NCBI GenBank assembly: GCA_934675045.1
Contig: CAKUPI010000123.1
Location: 1 to 5,690, forward strand
From: an uncultured Eubacteriales bacterium
GTDB lineage: Bacteria; Bacillota; Clostridia; Oscillospirales; Butyricicoccaceae
Direction of reading: 5' to 3'
DNA: 5,690 nucleotides
Positions 1 through 4,707 of the stretch are shown here, piece after piece. The notes below the pieces were generated by a model. The model was not told the origin of the DNA. It was given only the letters and a program-made list of their open reading frames with translations, and made no database searches. How positions within the stretch are numbered: position 1 is the stretch's first letter; each line of letters starts with the position of its first letter. The position numbers and the translations under genes were made by a program.

Positions 1-152
1 TGCATTTTGCGGCCGCCGACCTCGGCAAAAATGCCCTGCGGATGATAACGGAGCCGGTCGATGCGGCGCCGCGCCGCCTCGGCGGCGAAGGGGGCAGAGG
101 CACAGGCCAGCGCGGCGGCGGCGGTCAGAAGATACTTTTGTTTTTTGTTCAT
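1..152 (-). CDS. Exported protein of unknown function, 5' end only
   Basis: Only the first 50 codons lie in the window; the gene runs off the left edge. The ATG (152-150 on the - strand) follows a clear GGGAGGA ribosome binding site with a 4-nt spacer. The N-terminus has a basic start (NKKQK, residues 2-6), an Ala/Leu-rich hydrophobic stretch (residues 8-24) and a plausible AEA/A signal peptidase I site near residue 26. This makes it a likely Sec substrate. Cys17 sits in an Ala-Leu-Ala-Cys context, a weak lipobox because position -3 is Ala, so a lipoprotein is possible but less likely. The visible mature part (rich in Arg, then HPQGIFAEVGG) matches no family I recognise. It lies 43 nt downstream of the dcyD-like gene in the same direction with no obvious terminator between, so the two are probably co-transcribed. 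In enteric bacteria dcyD neighbours a cystine-binding protein, but the visible residues do not show that here. Confidence 0.72.
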   Translation of the reverse strand, partial: MNKKQKYLLTAAAALACASAPFAAEAARRRIDRLRYHPQGIFAEVGGRKM

Positions 153-156
153 ACGT

Positions 157-162
157 CCTCCC
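157..162 (-). promoter_or_regulatory. Ribosome binding site of the exported-protein gene
   Basis: GGGAGG on the - strand, 4 nt before the ATG at 152. It is the main support for calling a real gene here, since only 50 codons are visible. The same GGGAGGAC core with a 4-nt spacer precedes pyrB. Confidence 0.7.
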
Positions 163-195
163 TTGTGTGTGTCGGCGAGCGGACGGAACCGGCGC

Positions 196-1221
196 TTACA
201 GAATGGTCACGCCGCCGAGCAGCTCGCGCTCCATCTCGATGCGGTGAAAGGGTGTGTTGATGCCGGGGGCGCCGCCGGTGTGCAGGAAGATGACCGTTTC
301 GCCCTGTTGGATTTTGCCTTCGCGGACCATGTCGCGGATGCCGGCAAAGGCCTTGCCGGTGTAGCAGGGGTCCAGAATGACGGCTTCGGCGCGGCCCATC
401 TGATAAATGGCGTCGCGCACGGCGGCGTCGGGCTTGTTGTAGCCTTCGCGGGCGTATTCCGTCTCGATGTCAAAGTCGGCGCGGGTGGCCGCGATGTTCA
501 GGCCGAGGGAATCGCGCACCTCGTTGAAGTACTCGACGACGCGGGTCTCCTTGGCGCTGCTGAAGGGCGAAATGGCAATGCCGGTCAGGCGGAGGGGGGA
601 GCCTTCGTTCTTCAGGCCGCAGTAAAGGCCCATATAGGTGCCCAGGCTGCCGACGCCGCACAGCAGGCGGGCGTGGGAAATGCCCATTTCAAAGGCCTGG
701 GCGGTGATTTCGCGGGCGCACTCGTAATAGCCGAGCATGCCGATGCGGTTGGAGCCGCCGACGGGGATGAGGTAGACCTTTTCGCCCTCGTCGGTGTACT
801 TTTTGATCATCTGGGCGGTCAGCTCGTCAAACTGCTCGCCTTCGGGGCGGCCGTCGCTCTTTTTCAAAATGACGTCGGCGCCCATGATGCGGTCGAGCAG
901 AATGTTGGCGCTGACCTCGCCGGGGTAGTCGTCGATGCACAGAATGGCGCAGCGCATGCCGTATTTGGCGGCGACGGCGGCGGTCAGGCGGCCGTGGTTG
1001 GTCTGCGCGCCGCCCAGCGTCATCAGCATGGTGGCGCCCTGCTGCTGCGCGTCGTACAGGAGGTATTCGAGCTTGCGCAGCTTGTTGCCGCCCATGCCCA
1101 GACCGGTCAGGTCGTCGCGCTTGATATAAAACTGAACGCCCAGCTGGCGCGAGATGGTGGGCAGGTATTCGAGCGGGGTGGGAAGGTGGAGAAAAGAAAC
1201 CTTGTTGTGTCCGAGAAGCAT
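196..1221 (-). CDS. dcyD: D-cysteine desulfhydrase / ACC deaminase family PLP enzyme
   Basis: A complete 341-residue protein of the fold-type II PLP family that holds D-cysteine desulfhydrase, ACC deaminase and L-cysteate sulfo-lyase; members are about 325-340 residues long. The motif GGNKLRKLEY places the PLP-binding lysine at Lys47. GGAQTNHGR (Gln73-Thr74-Asn75) is the substrate carboxylate loop, PVGGSNRIG is the phosphate-binding loop, and HTGGAPG (314-320) is the C-terminal signature. In the active-site segment DPCYTGK (284-290), Tyr287 is followed by Thr288. ACC deaminases have Glu at that place, and known D-cysteine desulfhydrases have Thr. This favours D-cysteine conversion to pyruvate, H2S and ammonia in the cytoplasm, although a related substrate such as cysteate is not excluded. 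The ATG has an AAAGGAG site 7 nt upstream. The gene is divergent from pyrB and followed after 43 nt by an exported-protein gene. The gene symbol is assigned by family resemblance. Confidence 0.85.
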   Translation of the reverse strand: MLLGHNKVSFLHLPTPLEYLPTISRQLGVQFYIKRDDLTGLGMGGNKLRKLEYLLYDAQQQGATMLMTLGGAQTNHGRLTAAVAAKYGMRCAILCIDDYPGEVSANILLDRIMGADVILKKSDGRPEGEQFDELTAQMIKKYTDEGEKVYLIPVGGSNRIGMLGYYECAREITAQAFEMGISHARLLCGVGSLGTYMGLYCGLKNEGSPLRLTGIAISPFSSAKETRVVEYFNEVRDSLGLNIAATRADFDIETEYAREGYNKPDAAVRDAIYQMGRAEAVILDPCYTGKAFAGIRDMVREGKIQQGETVIFLHTGGAPGINTPFHRIEMERELLGGVTIL

Positions 1222-1268
1222 GGAAAGACTCCTTTCAGATGATGAATGCGTTTTCTCTGATACCTATA

Positions 1269-1298
1269 ATTATATACCGCACAGCGGGGGGAATGCAA
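1269..1298 (-). promoter_or_regulatory. Predicted sigma-A type promoter for the dcyD-like gene
   Basis: On the - strand a perfect TATAAT (1274-1269) lies 18 nt downstream of a weak -35, TTGCAT (1298-1293). Transcription would begin near 1262 and leave a leader of about 40 nt before the ATG at 1221, including the AAAGGAG site. The -10 is strong, while the -35 matches consensus at only three positions. The AT-rich patch also contains a TATAAT on the + strand (1265-1270), but that one has no convincing -35. Confidence 0.55.
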
Positions 1299-1329
1299 GC
1301 AGACAGGGCCGAAAGATACAAAATCCGAC

Positions 1330-1373
1330 AAAAGGCGGCGCGGGGGAGGCGAAAAAGTTTGTCGCCTTTTTTT
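1330..1373 (+). terminator. Terminator-like hairpin between the divergent promoters
   Basis: A 6-bp stem AGGCGA/TCGCCT (1347-1352 with 1362-1367), a 9-nt loop and a run of seven T (1367-1373) resemble an intrinsic terminator reading on the + strand. The same right arm can pair instead with AAAAGGCGGC at 1330-1339 to form a 10-bp stem with one G-U pair (1330-1339 with 1361-1370), so the two structures are mutually exclusive. A third pairing, GGCGCG (1337-1342) with CGCGCC (1375-1380), could enclose the shorter hairpin. No + strand gene ends just before it; upstream lies the divergent dcyD-like gene. It may insulate pyrB from antisense transcription, or end a short unannotated transcript. Confidence 0.45.
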
Positions 1374-1385
1374 GCGCGCCAAGCG

Positions 1386-1414
1386 TTGAAAAGAGAGGTG
1401 GTTGATGGTATAAT
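1386..1414 (+). promoter_or_regulatory. Strong predicted promoter of the pyrBC-carAB operon
   Basis: TTGAAA (1386-1391), a 17-nt spacer and a perfect TATAAT (1409-1414) that is preceded by TGG, giving an extended -10. This is close to the sigma-70/sigma-A consensus. The expected start is about 7 nt after the -10, near A1421, leaving a leader of about 62 nt before pyrB. It lies downstream of the hairpin at 1330-1373, so that hairpin cannot attenuate transcripts from this promoter. Confidence 0.8.
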
Positions 1415-1420
1415 AAAAAA

Positions 1421-1426
1421 AATTTG
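1421..1426 (+). promoter_or_regulatory. Initially transcribed AATTTG, possible UTP-sensing start site
   Basis: The predicted +1 of the pyrB transcript falls at the end of an A8 run (1415-1422), directly before TTTG. A start at A1421 gives AAUUUG, the same start as the E. coli pyrBI transcript. There, high UTP causes repeated U addition by slippage at the three T residues and abortive release. The position is seen in the sequence; the regulatory role is inferred by analogy. No PyrR-type leader motif was found between here and the ATG. Confidence 0.4.
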
Positions 1427-1472
1427 TTAAAAATACTTTTGGCGGGGCGGGCGCTCTGCCAGCCGGTAGAAA

Positions 1473-1478
1473 GGGAGG
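1473..1478 (+). promoter_or_regulatory. Ribosome binding site of pyrB
   Basis: GGGAGG within AAGGGAGGACAC, 4 nt before the ATG at 1483. It fixes the pyrB start. The same GGGAGGAC arrangement precedes the exported-protein gene at the left edge. Confidence 0.75.
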
Positions 1479-1482
1479 ACAC

Positions 1483-2367
1483 ATGCTTAAGAATTTATTC
1501 AGCCTGAAGGAACTGGAAACCGCAGAGATCACCCGAATTCTCGAAGACGCGCAGGCGTTCCGGGATGGGGCCGCTGTTCCCAATTTCAATGGAAAGATCG
1601 CATGTAATTTATTTTTTGAACCGTCGACTCGCACACAGTACAGCTTTCAGGTAGCGGAAGAAAAGCTGGGGTTGCGGGTCATTTCTTTTGATCCGGGCCG
1701 GTCTTCCCTGACAAAAAAGGAAACCTTTTACGACACCGTCAAGGTGTTTGACTGCTTTGGCATCGACCTGCTGGTCGTCCGCGCCCACACGCGCTACTAC
1801 GACGAGCTGGCGGGCCACATGCGCACGCCCATTGTCAGCGGCGGCGACGGCACCGGCGACCACCCCTCGCAGTCGCTGCTGGACCTGCTGACCATCCGGC
1901 AGGAGTTCGGCGGGTTCGACGGCGTCAAAATCGCCATCTGCGGCGACATCTCCCATTCGCGCGTGGCGCACACCAACTACGACGTCATGCAGAGAATGGG
2001 CATGGAGGTCTATGTTTCGGGGCCGGAGGAGTACATGGAGCCGGGCCTGCGCTTTATGGAGTTTGAAAAAGCGGTGCGCGAATGCGACATTCTGATGATG
2101 CTGCGCATTCAGCACGAGCGGCACGAGGGCGGCGCCGGCATGACCGACGAGCAGTACCACCGGCAGTACGGCCTGACGGCCGGGCGCGTCGGGCAGATGA
2201 AGCCGGGCGCCATCATCATGCACCCCGCGCCGGTCAACCGCGGCGTGGAAATTGCCTCGGAGCTGGTCGAGCACCCGCGCTCGCGCATTTTTAAGCAGAT
2301 GGAAAACGGCGTGTATGTCCGCATGGCGGCCATCCGCCGCAGCCTGGAGGGCGAGTTATGGCGCTGA
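1483..2367 (+). CDS. pyrB: Aspartate carbamoyltransferase, catalytic chain
   Basis: Catalyses carbamoyl phosphate + L-aspartate to N-carbamoyl-L-aspartate, the committed step of pyrimidine synthesis, in the cytoplasm. It is 294 residues, close to the usual 300-310. The carbamoyl phosphate loop FEPSTRT has Ser48-Thr49-Arg50-Thr51. SSLTKKET supplies the mobile-loop lysine (Lys78 or Lys79). Arg100, His127 and Gln130 (HPSQ), Arg160 (GDISHSRVAHTN), Arg208 and Gln210 (LRIQHER) and HPAPVNRG (247-254) match the family's ligand-binding positions. The C-terminal half resembles the Bacillus-type enzyme, which works as a trimer without a regulatory chain; consistent with this, the next gene is pyrC, not pyrI. 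The gene is first in the operon, and its end overlaps pyrC by 10 nt. Codon use changes inside it: the first 85 or so codons are far less GC-ending than the rest. Confidence 0.97.
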   Translation: MLKNLFSLKELETAEITRILEDAQAFRDGAAVPNFNGKIACNLFFEPSTRTQYSFQVAEEKLGLRVISFDPGRSSLTKKETFYDTVKVFDCFGIDLLVVRAHTRYYDELAGHMRTPIVSGGDGTGDHPSQSLLDLLTIRQEFGGFDGVKIAICGDISHSRVAHTNYDVMQRMGMEVYVSGPEEYMEPGLRFMEFEKAVRECDILMMLRIQHERHEGGAGMTDEQYHRQYGLTAGRVGQMKPGAIIMHPAPVNRGVEIASELVEHPRSRIFKQMENGVYVRMAAIRRSLEGELWR

Positions 2368-3572
2368 TTGTGCGCGGCGCCCGCGTGCTGCACGGGGGGG
2401 CCTTTGTGCAGCGGGACGAGCGCATCGAGTGCCCCGGCCCCGACCGCGTCGTCGACGGCCGCGGCCTGACGCTGGCCCCTGCCTTCTGCGATTTGCACGT
2501 TCACCTGCGCCAGCCGGGCTTTGAAGAAAAGGAAACCATCGCCACGGGCACGCGCGCGGCGGCGCGCGGCGGCTACACCACGGTGTGCGCCATGCCTAAT
2601 TTAAACCCCGCGCCCGACAGCGAGGGGCGTTTGCGCGCGCAGCTCGACATCGTCGACCGCGACGCCTGCGTCGAGGTGCTGCCCTATATGAGCCTCACCG
2701 AAGGGCGCGCCGGTCAGGCGGCCGTCGTGCCGCCGCGCGATCTGAGCCGCGTCGCCGGGTTTTCCGACGACGGAAGCGGCGTGCAGCGCGACGAGGTCAT
2801 GCGCTGCGCCATGGAGCGCGTCCGGGCGGCCGGGTCCTTTGTGGCGGCGCACTGCGAGGACAACAGCCTGCTCGTCCCCGGCGGCTGCGTCAGCACCGGC
2901 TGCGGCGCGCGTATGCAGCTGCCTGCCATTTCAAACGAGTCGGAGTGGCGCCAGATCGAGCGCGACCTCCGGCTGGCCGAGCAGACCGGGTGCCGCTACC
3001 ACGTCTGCCACATTTCAACGGCCGAGGGCGTCGAGCTGGTTCGCCGGGCGCGGAAGAAGGGGCTGGACGTGACCTGCGAGGTCACGCCGCATCACCTGCT
3101 CTTGTGTGAGGATGACATCAAAACCGATGACGGAAAGTATAAAATGAACCCGCCATTACGCTCGGCAATGGACAGAGAGGCCCTTTGGGAGGGCGTGCGC
3201 GACGGGACCATCGGCTGCATCGCCACCGACCACGCGCCGCACACGGCGGCGGAAAAGGGGCGGGGGCTGCAAAAAAGCGCCATGGGCATCGTGGGCTCGG
3301 AAACGGCCTTCGCCGTGTCGCGCACCGCGCTGGACGGTGTGATTCCGCCCGAGCGGCTGCTGGCGCTGATGGGGGAGAACCCCCGCCGGGTGCTGGGGCG
3401 TCCGGCGCCCGCGGGCGACTGGGTGCTGCTCGACTGGGACGGGCTTCACACCGTCGATGCGCAGGAGTTTGCGTCCATGGGAAAAAGCACCCCCTTTGCC
3501 GGCATGACGCTGGCGGGGCGGGTTGTGATGACAATACGCGGCGGCAGCGTCATTTACGACGCCGGCGTCTGA
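2358..3572 (+). CDS. pyrC: Dihydroorotase
   Basis: Zinc amidohydrolase that reversibly cyclises N-carbamoyl-L-aspartate to (S)-dihydroorotate. It has 404 residues against about 425-430 for the B. subtilis type; part of the difference is a short N-terminal beta-sandwich region. Metal and substrate motifs appear in order: DLHVHLRQPG (His47, His49, Arg51), AMPNLNP, FSDDG (Asp137/Asp138, the bridging carboxylate in enzymes lacking a carboxylated lysine), HCED (His165), HISTAEG (His218), VTPHH, KMNPPLR and ATDHAPH (Asp291). GIVGSETAF follows. All expected catalytic residues are present, so it should be active. The ATG lies inside the end of pyrB (10-nt overlap) and has a GGAGG site (2346-2350) 7 nt upstream, which suggests translational coupling. 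A short stretch around 3106-3180 uses more AT-ending codons than its surroundings. Allantoinase and hydantoinase are related families, but the motifs and the pyr context favour dihydroorotase. Confidence 0.96.
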   Translation: MALIVRGARVLHGGAFVQRDERIECPGPDRVVDGRGLTLAPAFCDLHVHLRQPGFEEKETIATGTRAAARGGYTTVCAMPNLNPAPDSEGRLRAQLDIVDRDACVEVLPYMSLTEGRAGQAAVVPPRDLSRVAGFSDDGSGVQRDEVMRCAMERVRAAGSFVAAHCEDNSLLVPGGCVSTGCGARMQLPAISNESEWRQIERDLRLAEQTGCRYHVCHISTAEGVELVRRARKKGLDVTCEVTPHHLLLCEDDIKTDDGKYKMNPPLRSAMDREALWEGVRDGTIGCIATDHAPHTAAEKGRGLQKSAMGIVGSETAFAVSRTALDGVIPPERLLALMGENPRRVLGRPAPAGDWVLLDWDGLHTVDAQEFASMGKSTPFAGMTLAGRVVMTIRGGSVIYDAGV

Positions 3573-3598
3573 TGAAAGGAACGGGAACGCGGAAATGA
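3572..3598 (+). other. Possible 8-codon minicistron bridging pyrC and carA
   Basis: The pyrC stop overlaps an ATG (TGATG at 3570-3574). That ATG opens an 8-codon frame, MKGTGTRK, whose TGA (3596-3598) overlaps the carA ATG as ATGA (3595-3598). It has no ribosome binding site of its own, so it could be read only by ribosomes re-initiating after pyrC. It would deliver them to the carA start, whose only good Shine-Dalgarno-like sequence (AAAGGA, 3575-3580) is rather far away at 14 nt. The arrangement may be chance. Confidence 0.2.
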
Positions 3599-4707
3599 AA
3601 CAAACAAAGAAACAAATCGTCTGTGAAAACGGCGCGCGCTTTGTCGGGCAGGGCTTCGGCGCCGACGTCGAGCGGGTGGCCGAGCTGGTGTTCAATACCG
3701 CTATGGTCGGCTACCAGGAAATCCTGTCGGACCTCTCCTGCTGCGGGCAGATGGTGTGCATGACCTACCCCCTCATCGGCAACTACGGCCTGGCCGACGA
3801 CGACTATGAGTCCAAGGTGCCCGACATGGGCGGGTTTATCGTGCGCGAATACAACGACAACCCCTCCAACTACCGCTACACGCAGACGCTGAGCGAGCAG
3901 ATGGAAGAGGACGGCATTCCCGGCATTCAGGGGGTGGACACCCGCATGCTGACCCGGATGATCCGCGACGAGGGCAGTATGCGCGTCATCCTCACCGACG
4001 CCGACGTGCCCGTCGAGGAGGCGCTGCGCCGCCTGCGGGCCGAAAAGCCGGTCACCGATTACGTCCGGCGCGTCTCCTGCAAGAAAATATGGTACAGCCG
4101 CACCGCCAACCCCCGCTACAACGTGGTCGCCGTCGACTGCGGCATCCGCCACAGCGTCATCCGCAGCCTGAACAGCTGCCGGTGCAACGTCACCATCGTG
4201 CCCTATGACACCCCGGCGGACACCATTCTGGCCCTGCGGCCCGACGGGCTGCTTTTGTCCGACGGCCCCGGCAACCCGGAGGAGGCCGCGCCGGTCATTG
4301 GGCTGGTGCGCGATTTGCAGGGGCGGCTGCCCATCTTCGGCATCGGGCTGGGCTGCCAGATCATCGCGCTGGCCAACGGGGCCAAAACCGTCAAAATGAA
4401 GGTGGGGCACCACGGCGCCAACCAGACGGTGAGAAACCTTGTGTCCGGCGGCATTGAAGTCACGTCGCAGAGCCACATTTACGCCATCGACGCCGCCAGT
4501 CTGGCAGGGACCCCGCTCGAGCTGACGCACGTCAGCCTGCTGGACGGCACGGCCGAGGGCGTGCGCTGCGCGCAGCAGCAGATTTTCGCCGTGCAGTTTC
4601 ATCTGGAAAGCTGTTCCGGCCCCAAGGACTGCGGGTATCTGCTGAATACCTTTATCGAGAATATGAATGTTTACAAAGAAGCGCAGGGAGGTGCTTTCCG
4701 TGCCTAA
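3595..4707 (+). CDS. carA: Carbamoyl phosphate synthase small subunit, lacking the catalytic cysteine
   Basis: 370 residues, normal for CarA (about 350-385). The N-terminal domain (about 5-140) is well kept: [32 protein letters not shown]. The class I glutamine amidotransferase domain (about 175-355) is recognisable by VDCG (180-183), SDGPGNP, GHHGANQ (271-277) and SGPKD. CarA normally hydrolyses glutamine and channels ammonia to CarB. Here the nucleophile elbow reads GIGLGCQ (249-255) instead of GICLGHQ: Gly251 replaces the nucleophilic cysteine (Cys269 in E. coli) and Cys254 replaces the following histidine. The glutamine-pocket motif is SQSHIYA instead of SQNHGYA/F, and HPE is HLE (336-338), with catalytic His336 and Glu338 retained. 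Glutaminase activity is therefore doubtful; a structural or ammonia-dependent role is likely. The protein has about 12 cysteines. The start is the first in-frame ATG, 22 nt after pyrC, and the gene overlaps carB by 8 nt. Confidence 0.95.
   Translation: MKQTKKQIVCENGARFVGQGFGADVERVAELVFNTAMVGYQEILSDLSCCGQMVCMTYPLIGNYGLADDDYESKVPDMGGFIVREYNDNPSNYRYTQTLSEQMEEDGIPGIQGVDTRMLTRMIRDEGSMRVILTDADVPVEEALRRLRAEKPVTDYVRRVSCKKIWYSRTANPRYNVVAVDCGIRHSVIRSLNSCRCNVTIVPYDTPADTILALRPDGLLLSDGPGNPEEAAPVIGLVRDLQGRLPIFGIGLGCQIIALANGAKTVKMKVGHHGANQTVRNLVSGGIEVTSQSHIYAIDAASLAGTPLELTHVSLLDGTAEGVRCAQQQIFAVQFHLESCSGPKDCGYLLNTFIENMNVYKEAQGGAFRA
4686..4691 (+). promoter_or_regulatory. Ribosome binding site supporting the carB GTG start
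   Basis: GGGAGG inside the end of carA, 8 nt before the GTG at 4700. It decides the carB start: the resulting N-terminus, [17 protein letters not shown], is the usual CarB beginning, and no ATG fits as well. Confidence 0.8.

Noticed and set aside
196..1221. ACC deaminase as the name for the PLP enzyme
   Set aside because: The residue after Tyr287 is Thr, not the Glu that ACC deaminases need, so D-cysteine desulfhydrase-like is the better call.
61..1242. Long + strand open frame (393 codons) opposite the dcyD-like gene
   Set aside because: It is the antisense shadow of a GC-rich gene. It is Ala/Gly/Val/His-rich with no recognisable motif or ribosome binding site, whereas the - strand protein has full family motifs.
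1265..1270. + strand TATAAT as a second pyrB promoter
   Set aside because: No acceptable -35 at 16-18 nt upstream. The hexamer belongs to the AT-rich patch that serves the - strand promoter, and a transcript from it would meet the hairpin at 1347-1373.
1239..1430. Small + strand open frames in the intergenic region (63 and 83 codons)
   Set aside because: They run through the hairpin and the pyrB promoter, have no family similarity, and lack convincing start signals.
1415..1482. PyrR-binding leader or attenuator in front of pyrB
   Set aside because: No match to the PyrR RNA consensus and no hairpin with a T-run between the predicted start and the ATG. AATCCGACAAAAGG at 1320-1333 only resembles its first five bases and lies upstream of the promoter.
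1609..2274. - strand open frame (221 codons) inside pyrB
   Set aside because: Antisense to well-conserved pyrB motifs; composition is typical of a shadow frame.
4339..4359. Frameshift or sequencing error as the cause of the missing CarA cysteine
   Set aside because: Family residues continue in frame on both sides (PIFG before, then Q and GHHGANQ after). The changed codons differ from Cys and His codons at two or more bases, and further pocket changes agree.
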